Shown: piece after piece, positions 11,796 through 24,600 of the stretch
How the letters are laid out: each line of letters begins with the position of its first letter
How positions within the stretch are numbered: the stretch's first letter is position 1
NCBI GenBank assembly: GCA_033964015.1
Contig: JAWWUD010000096.1
Location: 310,001-374,000, forward strand
Reading direction: 5' to 3'
Origin: Scolanthus callimorphus
Lineage: Eukaryota; Cnidaria; Anthozoa; Actiniaria; Edwardsiidae
DNA: 64,000 nucleotides
The notes under the pieces: generated by a model
What the model was told of the DNA's origin: nothing
Databases searched by the model: none
What the model saw: only the letters and a program-made list of their open reading frames with translations
Program-made: the position numbers and the translations under genes

Positions 11796-14700
11796 ATGGC
11801 GGATCAGTTTTATAGCTCCAAGACAGCTCTACATATTGGCATCGTAGACATTATTTGTGGACTCATATCTATTGGTATAGGAGTATTTAACACCAGAAAT
11901 GATCAACATACAGTTGTAACTCATTTTAAACCCAAAGGGCTGCCTATTTGGGGAGGAATATGGTGAGTTGATTCGACACGGGTGTTATTTTTCTTGACAG
12001 GCGCATCATTGCGTTTGCTGTGTTTATCATGTTAATTAGTTGGAACCTGTGGAATATTAGCAAAAAGGTTTAAGTATAGCTTACGGTTATGTTGTTTGGC
12101 TGCCAAGTATCAATAAAGTTTAGTGATGTCGGTATTTTCACCACCAGTTGCCTTTGACAACGATCCTATGAGCAATAGAATGCAGAACTGACAACTTTCA
12201 ATTTCATATTTCGCATCAAAACAAACAGCTGATTACTGATCTTGAAATGAATATTTGCGCATGCTGTATATCCTTGCTCTACCACCCCTATAATAGATTA
12301 AACACTACATCATAAATGCGAGAATAGTGGAGTTTATTCAATTTGAAGTGATACCTAATACGGTTTCACAGTTTTAACCGGAAGTACGAAACCCAATTAG
12401 AATCACGTTCGAGAACAGTCGATCAAAAACGAACATTTTCCTTTCGCGAAGATACTGAACAACATAGGATAACCACGAACTCGCATGTTTTATTCAAACA
12501 TCGAGTCGAAATGGCGTCGTCTATTAAAATCGTGACTGAGTATGTTATTAGGAAGTGTGAATTCCCCGCCAGAATTCTAAAAAAAGTATGTCTAGTCTGT
12601 AATGTCCACAAAGCCAAATGAAACTGCAAATTACAGATTGTAGAAAAGATCTATGTTCCTGTTTAACACGGAAATGCACCATTTTTACATGTCAAATAAA
12701 GCAAAAATTCTGGGATGGGGGAGAGGGGGGGGGGGGGGGGGTATGATTAAGTTGCCATGAAATGGTGGCATTTAAAATCTTCTATTCACCTTTGAGAAAT
12801 GGGCTTGCAATTAAAACACTGTACAAGCCCCTGGCAAAGCACAGATGGCACAGCATGTATAGCTGTTGCGTCTCGCCTCTGTGCACTGAGTTCGATTCCC
12901 AGTCTGGGACAGTTAAGATTTTTCTCAGCTGTTTCGAACCTTGTGTTCATCATGAGTTGAAGTCATGTGGTTCATCATTTCTCTCGTGTTTCACGTCTTT
13001 CAGATGATACAATAAACCAAGGCCCCACTGCACATACCCAGAACGAGAGAGACATTAAACCATGCAGTGTTCACTACAGAGTGATCTAACAACCACTCAT
13101 GATTGTAAACTGCATTGTATAAAATTGCAGTCTGCATAGAGGGATCTGACATATCCACATCTGTTAACCACATGTGAAGATAATGATAATTTGCAATACA
13201 CAATTGCATACTGTACATTTCATTTATTATTAATGCAAAAATGGATATGCAGAATGTTAGAAGAAAAAGACCTGTAAATATAAATATTACTGTTTCTGTT
13301 TTAGTTTGTAGTAACTGGTGGAATAGGGATACTTTCCTACAAGAACCCAAGAAAATGCACTGTAAGTAATTGTATAATATATCCTGACTTGTGTCTATAG
13401 AGCAAAGAGGAAGTATCAGGAAGGAGAGAGAAGGGAAATACTATGGAAGAGCCGACAAGAGAAAACGTCAGCTGCTTTACTCTAATACCTTATGTGCACT
13501 TAATTCTCAGTATTAAATTTTGTGATTTTGAAAACATTGTGAAATTTAACAGTTAATTGCAACATTGAATATTTTATGAAAACAATAAAATAATGAAATT
13601 TAAAGGTTCATCACCAACCCAGAGCCTTTGCAGACTCTTAGCCAATCAGAGCACCCGAAAAACAATGGATCAAATTGGGGCACAAAGGCTCCCGGTTGGT
13701 GATGGGCCTTTAAGTTTCAATGGTAATTCCAATATAATATGGTAACACAAAGAAGTTTATCAGACGTGTGTAATGTATGTAAGAGCAGACTTGAGTATTT
13801 AGGCTGTAGAATACCATATCGATAATATTTGTTAAAGGCTAATATATTTTTTAGAAAATGCAACTTTTTGCGCCTAAAAATGTCATAATCAGTGACCACC
13901 AATTTTTTTATTTTGAGCCATGTACCTCCAGTAGTAGTCGTGGTAATGTTCTGTTTCTTTGTGTTCTGTTTCAGATTGTATTCTTCATGCTGCTATCTGT
14001 ACTATGTTTTGGTGGTGATATTATAGTGTTTTGGGTTCTGCTTCCACTTCTTCTATCTGGCAAGCAAGATATTCCATGGAATCTCTCCTATGGATCATTC
14101 TTAGGGCTGTCAGCAATTACTTTCATCCTTAGTATGAAAGCCATATTTATTTGTTTTAAAGCCACTCTAATGTACAGTAATTGTAGGAAACAAAGACCAA
14201 GAAGAGAGGTAAGAAAGGAATTTTAAAGATGCTCAGTCAGCCAGGGGCCGGTTCCTGAAAGGTTGGACAAAGTTATCCATGGATAAAAGTTATCTGCTGT
14301 ATAGGATTTATCCGTTGGATAAGCGTTTATCTGCAGATAACTCTTAATTGACCTTCTAGGAACCGGCCCCAGGATTCTAGGCACTAAATGTTCATTTTGG
14401 AGTATATTTTTGGCACTTAGCATCTTTTGTTATTTCTAACCAATTATCACCTAATAACAGCTTCACACCACTATTATAATATGTATTTAGTAGAAACCCA
14501 CTTGCATACTATCACAAATCCTGCAATCTGATTGGCTCCACTTACTACTGACTGTCTACATGTAGATCATGTAATAGATAGTGATTAGTGTAATTGCTAG
14601 TGCATAGGTTTTAGCTAGTGGTTGAATACTGGTGGTTGAAAACTAGTGGTTGAGACAGCTGACGGCCAGTGGGCTGGAAAATCGAGAGGTGTAACGGTCT

Positions 14701-15716
14701 ACTGGGAAGAATAGTATTCACCCCAAATGGTCCCAAAAAGAAAGGCAACCAAACAGATTCTACTGAGATTGATTTTGGATCAGCAATTATGTACTCTAAT
14801 GGGTGAGAAAATCTGATATTGAATTCAGATGCCTCATCTTGCAAAGTGAGATACGATCAATATCAAATAAGGGACAGCTGAAATTCAGGCTAGACGTGTG
14901 ACTGTGTGGATAATCCAAGGTATTGATTTATTGTTGTGTTTTTTTAACAGCGGCAACCTCCTGTTGTTGAGCTTGGTTCATGTATAGCTGAGCAACAACA
15001 ACAACAGCCTAGATATCAACCAAGATATGTACGCAGGCCACCAAGCCAGAGGGTACTAGACAGCATTAAAACTATTAGCAATTTGACCATATTTTAAAAC
15101 ATGCCGATAGCCAAAATCAAGGATGCAAGATTTTTCCATTTGCCATGAAATAATGTTAACAGTCAGTTTTTATGCTCAGATTTTTTAACGTTGTTTAGCG
15201 AGCAGCACAAGGAGTGACACTTGAAGTTGTAAAAGTAACTTTCATTAATTCTGATGTGTTTCGTCTCTAATGGAGACTTCTTCAGGGATTAACTTTTTAC
15301 AACATGAAGGCATATAAATTACAAACGTGCCTGAAACTAATCTTCTTGCAGAAGTGACTAGCTATGCTGTATAGGACGTTCCTAAACGCCCAGTATGTTA
15401 TTGTACGTGTTCTTGTAATAAGATTTTGGGGGCCATATGATTAGCACTAATCGTATGGTCACTTGTGTAGACTAGGCTTAGTAAAAGATATCTGTCATTT
15501 CAGGGTGCTTCTGGGTCATCAAGAAGTCACCGACAACATCGTCCATACAACTCGTCAGACAGATCACGACGACAACCAAGAGAACGGGAGAGACAGAGAG
15601 AGTCTACCCCCTTGCAAGCCACACCCAGAATGCTGTACCTGTACCCCTTCAAGGCCATCCCCTCCCCCTTATCAGAGTCAGACTATGAAATTCCCTCACT
15701 TACCAGCTTATGCTGA
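11796..15716 (+). CDS. Four-transmembrane MS4A/CD20-like membrane protein
   Basis: Exons: 11796-11962, 13304-13360, 13975-14208, 14951-15052 and 15504-15716, all with GT-AG borders. The start MADQFYSSKTALHIGIVDII leads into helix 1. PIWGGIW plus FVVTGGIGILSYKNPRKC gives helix 2 in the pattern PIWGG-I-x-x-(I/V)-x-G typical of MS4A proteins. IVFFMLLSVLCFGGDIIVFW is helix 3 and LGLSAITFILSMKAIF is helix 4, followed by a basic stop-transfer region (CRKQRPRRE). The cytoplasmic tail is Gln/Arg-rich (EQQQQQPRYQPRYVRRPP) and then charged (SRRQPRERERQRES). It would be a plasma or endomembrane tetraspan of unknown ligand. Oddities: exon 1 ends in phase 2 (TG of a Trp codon) but exon 2 as read needs phase 0, and exon 5 has a second open frame. 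Total about 257 residues, the usual size for the family. Confidence 0.7.
12837..13055 (+). mobile_element. tRNA-derived SINE in the first intron of the MS4A-like gene
   Basis: TGGCACAGCATGTATAG resembles a pol III A box and GAGTTCGATTCCCAG a B box about 40 bp later, the spacing of a tRNA head. The body continues through GTTCATCATGAGTTGAAGTC and CACGTCTTTCAGATGATAC. The 3' edge is uncertain. Confidence 0.6.
13601..13712. mobile_element. Short foldback element
   Basis: TAAAGGTTCATCACCAACCC and GGTTGGTGATGGGCCTTTA are inverted ends, with GAGCCTTTG and CAAAGGCTC just inside. It is 112 bp long, within an intron of the MS4A-like gene. Confidence 0.7.
14244..14370. mobile_element. GGGGCCGGTTCCT foldback element, copy 1
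   Basis: The ends GGGGCCGGTTCCT and AGGAACCGGCCCC are inverted copies. The interior has paired TTATCC/GGATAA blocks. It lies in the intron after MS4A-like exon 3; a second complete copy is at 34291-34428. Confidence 0.8.
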
Positions 15717-15886
15717 AATAGAGGCAATGCCGCCCCCGCCGCCATATACAGAAAAATAGGACAATATTATAATTATTTAGAGTTACAATTATTTAATTCA
15801 CCCTCTTTTGAGGTGTTGTACATAATGCATGAGTTTATCAGCAACATCCGCATATCAAGAAAATTTCGCCACAAATTGTCGACTTG

Positions 15887-16290
15887 TCTGCTGCTAGCAG
15901 AGGCCTCTTTCTTGGTATACAGTGGACGGCGGCAAAACAAAGGGAGTTTCGAGGAAAAGAGGCAGTTAGCCCAGCGAATACATATGAAATTAAATAGGCC
16001 TCTGTTAGCAGGGAGTCAGCCCAGCGAGGGCTGAGAGGAATAATTGTTTAGTCAAATCATACTAGTAGTCAATTTGTATAGCCAGAGAGTCAAAAACGTG
16101 TTCTGGTCTGGTCATTTCTCATTTTCTGGCTTTCAAATAGCCTACTTGTAGCTCAACCAATCAGAACGCGGCATTGACAATATACCGCTAGTGGATTTCA
16201 CTAAAGAGGAAGAGGCCTCTGCTAAGCAGGAGTCAGCCCAGCGAATACAAAGACAAAGAGGCCTCTGAAGAGGGTGGGGTATTGTACAGA
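15887..16290. repeat. Dispersed GAGGCCTCTGCTAGCAG repeat
   Basis: Motifs such as GCAGAGGCCTCTTTC, GCCTCTGTTAGCAGGGAG and TCAGCCCAGCGA recur at about 15890-16030 and 16205-16275, and in opposite orientation at 21558-21835 inside a WAPL intron. The type of element was not identified. Confidence 0.5.
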
Positions 16291-16387
16291 GAAAAATACT
16301 GTATTTTCCGTACCCGTAAATGTATATATGTTAACCGGCTGGGAGGTCCGTATAGGGAAAAACTGTGACCGAGGGCGGGAAAATGTT

Positions 16388-16620
16388 GACGGAGGCCGGT
16401 AAATAACTTGGTTATTTTTTCCCACTCTAATTTTTTTTATGAAAACAAGCGTGCGCAAATGGACACCGTGACCGTCAGAGATAGGAAGAATTTTCCTCCC
16501 CCCCCCCCCCCCCCCCCCCTACCCACCCGCGCGCGCGCTCTACGGGCTCTAAGAACCACCCAGAAAGCAGAATTTGTTACCGTGCCCTCTAGAATAAATA
16601 AATGTTTTTATTATATAAAC
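16388..16620. repeat. Dispersed repeat copy 1 with C-run
   Basis: GCCGGTAAATAACTT, ATGAAAACAAGCG, CAGAGATAGGAA and GTTACCGTGCCCTC occur in the same order at 34924-35115. This copy carries a run of more than 20 C near 16497-16519. Confidence 0.65.
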
Positions 16621-16778
16621 ACCAATGAAATACCAGGTGATCTCCCGCGCGAAAACTTGATATCTTCACACGTGAAAATAACATGTTATTTTCACATGTG
16701 AAAATATCACACTTGCCTTTTTTAAATGCTCGATTTTGAAGCTTAATTCATATAGAATTTGAATTGGTATTTCATTGA

Positions 16779-16967
16779 TGTTTATATAATAAACAGAACA
16801 TTACATGACCGCTTGGAGATACGAATTTTATCTTCTTGTGTTAAAAATTTATCTCACTCGTTCGCTGCGCTCACTCGTGAGATAAATTTTCAACACTCGA
16901 AGATAAAATTCGTATCTCCGCGCGGCCATGTAATATCCTCTATTTATTATATAAACTATAGTGTTTC
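16779..16967. mobile_element. Foldback element with CACTCGTTCGCTGCGCTCACT centre
   Basis: TTTATATAATAAA, ATTACATGACCGC and GGAGATACGAATTTTATCTT are followed by their inverted copies ending GTTTATATAATAAATA in complement. The centre ACTCGTTCGCTGCGCTCACT lies between two ATTTATCTCAC arms; a similar centre occurs near 56,222. Non-coding. Confidence 0.75.
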
Positions 16968-18174
16968 CGAATTCGCACGTGTGAAAAATAACTATGATGC
17001 CTGCTATCGCGAATTCATCATCGAAAATGTTTCACACAAAAACGTTTATGTAATAAACGCTAATAATACATAGGGGCCTTTATGCCATTGTCCCGATTTT
17101 TCGAGTAGTATCAGCCTTTCCTCGTTATTCTTCATCGTTTTCTTGACGCTGATTAAATCTTTCAGAAGATCCTATTAGCAGTAAAACGAGTATATCGTCC
17201 ACGGTCATTGCATTTTATTTCTACTTCACTGAAAGCCTGAAATCTATACTGAATGAAAACATAACGGGTTGTAATAAGAATGTAAATAATAGAAGTGAAG
17301 AATTAACGTATTGTATCAGCCCGTTCATGAACTTGGCAATCCTGACGCCCTGGTCTGTGAATTTTTAAATCTTAATTCTCTCTTGAACTGTAAAAAGTTA
17401 TCAAGCATAAATGCTCTGAAGCAGATTAAATATTTAGCAAACAAAACGTACAGGACCATACTTCCAGACATAGCTGAAGCGTCGTATGGGTACGGTTCTT
17501 ACGACCACACCAGAAATTTCTGCCCTGGGTCGCTATCCTCGGTAGTAGCTGAGGGAACGCCCGGAAACCAGACGCCCCTTGTAATGAGAAGTGAACAACT
17601 AACAATCCCTCTACGTATATATAGGCCTGATTGGTGATCGCGTTTGGTTTATGGTTGCGCGTAAAACGGCAACAGACGATATTCTAAAGCAAATGGATCA
17701 ACTGTCGCTCTATCGCCGAACCAACTTTGATTGAGTAACGGCAGCAGTAGCGCGGCGTTTATAGGCCAGGCCTTGTGTGAAAGTGAAAGTACCGACTGAG
17801 CGGCACCACAAAAACGGCGAGGTGCCTAGTCATTTTCAGCTTCAGTTTTACTGTACGCGGTTCTGCAAATACTTCAACCACACACCGGTATACTTTTGTT
17901 TCAGGTTTTCCTGTTTATAGGGATCGCTGCGATGGTCACTTATCCATTTACCAAGAAACATTTGGCTTCCCGCCAAAACTGTCTGAACGCTGTCAGTCTG
18001 GTCAGCGGTGAAGCCCTTTTCATTATGCGCGCCCATGTTCCCGGTAAATTACAAAATGGAAGCGTACAACTTGTCCTTCGAGGAAGCTTTCATCGTACCA
18101 CGATTTCTTCGTTAAATTAGAGTTCGGATTTATTTTAATGCAATGTAGTAGTTGTATAACAATTTGTTGACCTC

Positions 18175-18615
18175 ATGCCCAAGTACACTGGAAAGACATA
18201 CAGTAGGTCTCGAATTAAAGAGCCCAAAAGCTCGGCGAAGTTTGACGAAGTTCAAAACGAACTCGAAGAAAGCAACAATGTAAGTTCAACTCAAAATTTA
18301 GTCCCCAAAAGAACGTCTTGGTCACGGATTAACAAAGCTGTTAAAGAAACAAACGAACAGTCTCCAAAGAAGAATGCTTCAAAGCGAGCTAAACTAGAAG
18401 TTATCGTTGAGAAGGATCCTTTTGCGTTTTCGGATGAAGATGAAACTCAACCAAACCAAACAAGTAGTAGTGGTGGTTCAGGTTTGATTACTAACTCTTT
18501 GAGTTCTGAGCTTGGCTCTAAAAGCACTGATGACGAAGCTAGCAGTTCACAAGAACAGAGCACGAACTTGCAAAAGTCAAGGGCTCGATCGAAAAAGAAA
18601 GTTGAACCCTCTTCG
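18175..18615 (+). CDS. WAPL: WAPL exon 1: disordered N-terminus with PDS5-binding YSR motif
   Basis: This exon gives 147 residues, low complexity and charged: [12 protein letters not shown], a basic cluster [11 protein letters not shown] that may act as a nuclear signal, [10 protein letters not shown], serine runs, and [13 protein letters not shown] before the donor GTGAGT at 18616. Start ATG at 18175 has an in-frame stop context upstream and matches the family start. Confidence 0.92.
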
Positions 18616-21600
18616 GTGAGTAAACTTAGTACTTAAGTTACTTACCACCTATACAAACATCCTACCTGTTTTTACGTTCACGTTCAGTTCTATTTACTGT
18701 TTGAATGTTAGTTTAGCAGATTGTCTCCTGCAAATGACGGCTAGACTTTTTTAATATGGCTTTTACCCATAAATAAACGTGCCAATGTGCTGGAGATAAC
18801 TAGTTTGCAACCATATAGCCTTGTTCTACAACAAGTTGAGAGGGCTAAGGGGCCGACCATTAACTTTTGAGGGGGGGGGGGTGGGCTTTTTTGTCAGTGC
18901 AAGATTTTTTTTTCTACCTCTGTTAAGCGGTGAGAATTTTTTTCCAATAAAAAAGAAGGGTTTTAGTCACCATTTTGCTGTGCAGACATTTTTTTCGGCC
19001 CTTCGGGCCGTGCAGGATATTTTTTTTCAAAAAAGCCCACCCCCCCCCCCTCAAAAGTTAAATGGTCGGCCCTAAGTAAGCTGTTTATGCGTGGACTTGT
19101 TGACAAAGTTTACAAATTGAATGAGTTGACACATGGATGCATTGAGGTTTATCTTTGTGTTTTATTTATTTTTATTTATTTATCCAAGGTTAAATTAATC
19201 AGCTCATACATAATAATTCATCAGCTCATACATAATAATTCATCAGCTTATACATATATTTTTTTTAATTTTCACCCAGTCGTTGGGGTCTTTTGTTGTA
19301 ATCACCTTCTTAAGTTTCAGAATATCTCGATTGTGCATAAAATTCTTTAGCTCTGACGTGATCCAAAATTAATAGATATTAGCAGTTGCAATGTTGCACC
19401 TGGTACGATAGAATAAATTTGGTTGCAGAAAGAGAAAGTCGAAGGCAAGATCCACAAACTTGGCAAAATTTTGGGACTAATTGAGTCTCATGGGAAAAAT
19501 GCTTGTTGCTCTTGCGACTGTATCTTGTTGTAATTTCAGGCCCTGTCTATAAGCCTCTGTTATGTCCAAATAACTTATATTTTACTTTTCATCTCTACAG
19601 TCTCCATTCAAGAGTTTTCTGAAAAACAATGATAAATCATTGTCTCCAAGCAAGTCAAAGAATTTCAGAAGACTCTCAGCTTTGGTAAGAATATTGTACA
19701 TCAAATTTTCTATTTAGCAATTACACCTCAAGGCCAAATGTGCTATGATGAATAGACCATGAGGCTGAAGGCCGAATGGTCTATTGATATCATAGCACAT
19801 GAGTTGGTCGGTTTTGGCAATGAATTCCATTATTTTATGTTGAAAAAATCAAGTTTTCTTGCAAAGAAAGGTGGTGGTTTTGCCAGGCACGGTCTATCCT
19901 AATAGACCATTAGTAGCTCAGCCAATCAGAATGCAGGATTTGTAATAGACCATTAGTTGGTTTATACTAATAAAAGTTTAGCTGGAGCTCCAACGGCTAC
20001 CTAACACATCTTATGTTTAAAGGGAGCCTGTCATGCATCTGCATTGCTGTTCTGTGAATCAACGAAGTGTCGTCCCATAACGATGGCCAGCAAAGGCTAA
20101 AACCCTCCAAAGCAAATTGTATATAATCTCGCTACTTCTCAATCCATCCGACCATGCTTTTTAGCTTTACAAATTCCTAAATAGTTATCTGATAGGATGG
20201 TCTTATTAGTTTTGCTGATACTTAACTGCTCGCTCCATGGAGTATGCATGTATAATGACAAACTCCCTTTTACTGCCTGCTACTGTACTTATCATTGGAG
20301 ACTTTTCACCACAGATGAAATTGTAATTGAATTGCTGAAATCAGCCTGAGTGGACCAGCTATTGTTTTTTTAAGTAACCACCTTCTTAAAAACATTCTGA
20401 AAGCACTGAGTGTGCCAACAAATTTCATATCAACCAAAAAAGCACAACCAAAAAACAGAAATCACACTAACATTGGGACAAAGAGAAACTGACTGTCCAC
20501 TTTTACTGTCATTCAAGATGATACAAATTAAGGAAATATTATAATATATTATTACTGCTTTCCTTCTTCAGCCGACCAACTTGGATTTCAGTGAAGATGA
20601 TTCACAAGAGGAACTGTCCCCTCCCCCCATAGTACGCTCCTCCTCCTGGCCAAAAGCAAAGACTGCTGAAGTCGAAGGGGCCATTAAAGTCAAGAGGGTG
20701 GATAAGCCAGTAAGTATATACAATCTATCAGAAATGACCAGGGCAAGAATCTGATTGGCTCATAAGATTTGACTGGTGGAACCAGGGCTAGACACTACGA
20801 CCAGGGATATAGTCGCCAATGGCGACTAAATTCAAGGGCTTGGCGAGCAAAATTTTAGAGCTAGTCGCCAAATCGCAACCCATCTTTCAGCTGAGATCCA
20901 CGTTTATGTGGCGAATAAATATTTGCATTTTGACGATTAAATTTTTTAATTAGTCGCCAATGGTGCCTAACGAAAAAAGTTCATGTCGGGCCCTGGGAAC
21001 AGGAAAGCCAAAAATCAATTTGATGTTTTGAAAACGGGGGGTCATGGCAGAATGATTTTACCTGTTAAACAAGATACCATTCAATTATACACTCCTGCTT
21101 CACCTGCCACATTTTGTTTCAGCTTTTCACTGTCGTGAGAAACGTCAAAAAGGTGTCTGAATGTCTGGAATCTGGAGAAGACCAAGAGGTAATGCAAGTA
21201 CAATATTTTAAATTATGACTTTGTGTTATCTTGGATTCCCTGGCTGGTCATAGACATTATAAGTCTGTTGTCATTTCACCTATCATGGCTGTTGATGCAT
21301 CACATGGTGGCTGATCCATCTCCTGCTAACACATAATACCACAATGCGCACGTTTCTAGAATTCTTATTGGCTCTCAGCCATGGGTTCATAAAAGTATAT
21401 ACCACAGAATGTGCCATCGTCTTCTAGTTGACTGCGCCGTTGTGAGTCCACAACATTTTTATGTCATTCCATGTTATATAAGAGGACATACCACAGAAAA
21501 TCTGAGGACATTTGTTAAGTAGCCTGCATCTTGAAACTGCATGAATTCATGGTACATTCCCTGCAAGCAGAGCCTCTTTTCCTTTGTATTCGCTGGGCTA

Positions 21601-24600
21601 ATAAGCAGAAAACAGATGTTTTCCGCTGATGTTATCTAAGCCCCTAGTCCATTTTAGACATCAGTGGAAAATGTCCATCGATATGCATCTCATCATGTAG
21701 TGGGCTCAAGAAATGGTCAGCAAGCCATCCAAGGTTGTGGACGGCACACAACAAAAGGGAGTTTCAGCCCTGAGCAGAGGTCTCTTTTCCTCTCGCTGAC
21801 CTGCCCAGCAAAGGGCCTCTGCTAGCAGGGAATATGTACAAATACTAGGTCCACATTTTAGTTATTTGATCAATGTGGAGTACACTGTATCTGTTCAGTA
21901 GATTGCAGTCCACCAAACTCAACACTCAATATTTTTGGTCAGACATTTTGTTATCAGTTTTGATCAGAGAATGTCCTGGTAAGTGCAGCGATTTCCAATT
22001 GCAGTAACATCAGGGTTCGAATTTCCCACAAGCTAACTCGCTAAATGCAAGTAGAATTTGCAATTATCGAGTGTGGAAAAAATCACTCCCATTTTCTAGC
22101 AAAGTTTGTTAGTGCTGCTACTACATCCAGTAATGAAGAAAGCATTTTTTTTCCCATTTAGCTTGTAGATCTCATCTCTACAATATAAATTCGTCTTGTG
22201 ACTAAAATAACGAATTTCTAACCCTGAACATACCCTGTGCATATGTAATTGTTTTCTAATTTGTTTTGTTTTTAGTTCTTTGATGATGTTGAGTACCTGT
22301 TGGATGGGTTACAGTCCCCCAAACTCAACACTCGATGTATAAGTGCTCTAGAAGTCGCCTCTCGTTGTACCAGTGGGAGTTTCAGGGTCAATCTACGAGC
22401 ACACGGAATCATCCCTAAAATATTTAAATTTCTTAATGATGCTACTGAAATAAAGGTACTAATTATACTATCTCACCCACCTCCACACAGTACATTCAGA
22501 TAGCAATAAAAATAATTTTGAGTGCTAAATACTTAATATGTGGAAAGAACCTGTGGAAACATGTGGAAATTATGTGGAAAGACAGTGCTGTCAAATTATA
22601 TTTAATTAGTAAAACTGAAAGTGCACTTTGTGTTTTCCATTACAAGAATACTTATGGTACCAGGGACAGCGAAACAGTTTTCAAAGGGAGAGGAGGGGGG
22701 AGGCTCATTAGTAAGATTGGCAAGGTGGGGGTGAGGGCTGAGTTTAGTGAACATGTACATGAGAACTTGTCCCCCCCCCCCTTTCCCCCTCCCCCCGGCT
22801 ACATCGTCCCTGGGACAATATTATCAGAAATCAGGAAAGTGTTGCTCCTTTTGTTTTAAATAAATGGGAGTTTAAATGTTTGATGTGATGGAATTTTGAC
22901 AGAAAGTTTTAATTAACTAATTGCTTTATTTCAGAATCTTGCCCTTTGCACATCAGCTATTATGTATATATTAACCCAGGACCGTCAATCTATAGACCTG
23001 GATAAATTTGTTCTTGGTAAGTGGATATTACAGGTGCAGAGATGGTAAGCTCTGACCTTCAAAATTTAAATCCAAAACATTTTTGGATTTCCAATGATGA
23101 TGTATCCTCCCAAGGCTGATTGCCAACCTCTGACTTTTAAAATGGTTCCTGTGATGCATGAAGAAGACATACAGTAGGAAGTAGAACAAAGACAGGTCTT
23201 TGTCTTCTTTCTTCGTCTTCTTCATGGTCTTTGTTCTACTTTCTATGTCTTCCTCATGCGTCACAGGAACCATTGTTCACCCCACAGGATGCAGAAGGCA
23301 TGTTGAACAAAAAAAATCGCCAATCGGAAATATTAAAAAATCAATAAAATATCAATTTTATTCCTTGGATAATGGATCCTTTTGATGAAATGTAGTTGAT
23401 TTCTGTCTTGAGTGGCAGTTTTGTCATGATTATAAAAACTCAAATTGAACAAGGTTTAGTGTTCAAGGTTTAGACTCTCATGTACCACTTTATTTTATTT
23501 TATTGGTTTCGCCTTAAATACTCAAAACAAAGGTTACACACACAAAAAACCCTAAGTAAATGAATAATTACAAGACAAAATTGAAGGCAGGGAAACCCCA
23601 ACAGCGCGAGCCAATTATAGGTCCCATCATGGGCATCAAAATTATATTGTGTCATTATGCATTCATTAAGATTTAAGTAACTTTTAATGGATTTCACTGG
23701 ATTTTGTGTTTTTGGTAAATTTCATGGATTTCATGAATGAAAAATTGTTCTCATATTTTTGGCTTTCAGAAATGATGATGAAATTTTTGTCAGTTGAAAG
23801 TCCTGACAACAGCGAAAGCTCAGAAGATATGGAATACAACAAGTATGCCAAGAAAGTCAGGTACTAGGTCTTTTCACTTCTTTTCCCTTTTTGCCTTCCT
23901 TAAACATTAGTCAGGCTTGTTGACATGGTCCAACAAAGCTGAACTACAGCTCTGGTCAAATTTCAATACATGTTTCAAAGTGGCCAGAGTCATTTGAAAG
24001 AATATCAAAAATACATTTGAAATTAAAAGAAGCTTTTGGGCAATAACAAGTTGCCTTATTAAATTCCTAAAATCTGGTCTAATCATAGTTAGTAGAGGGA
24101 TCGACTACTCCCTCTGAAGAGTTTAATGGTCTAATGCACTCCCAAAATGATGTTATACCAAAAAATGAGGACATTGAGTCTTTGTCTTAACCAGGACCCA
24201 ATATAAACTTTTTTGTGAGGTGCCATTGATGCCTAAATAACAAATTATAGACGCCTAAATGAAGTTTGGTTGCCATAACAGAAATCTTGTCCCCATCTTT
24301 TCCTCCCAAATGAATGCTGTTGACAGCTAATTTTGTGATTAAGGGTAGTTTAAAAAATCTGCACATTGGAAAGGTGAGTCACTATTTGGCCACCAACTAT
24401 TTGCCGTAATCTAGTCGTACCTGACACCGTTCTGCGCAGTAGTGGCATAAACACAGATGTATGACTTACAACTTTTTGTATCCAGAAACTGAGTACATCA
24501 AATATTTTCAATAATGAATTTGAATACCAGTACGCTGCAGATTAAGCAAATGTTGTTGCCTTTAGATCAATGCTTGAAGAAAGAAGTAAGCTGATCCCAG

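Larger units (their letters stand above)
15717..18174. other. Intergenic region between the MS4A-like gene and WAPL
   Basis: No exon is recognised. It holds repeats listed separately (15887-16290, 16388-16620, 16779-16967). The 5' UTR and promoter of WAPL should lie within about 17,640-18,174, which has higher GC and no obvious TATA box. Open frames here (for example 17311-17637) show no recognisable domain. Confidence 0.4.

Noticed and set aside
16408..16701. Proline-run open frame
   Set aside because: It translates a C-run inside a dispersed repeat.
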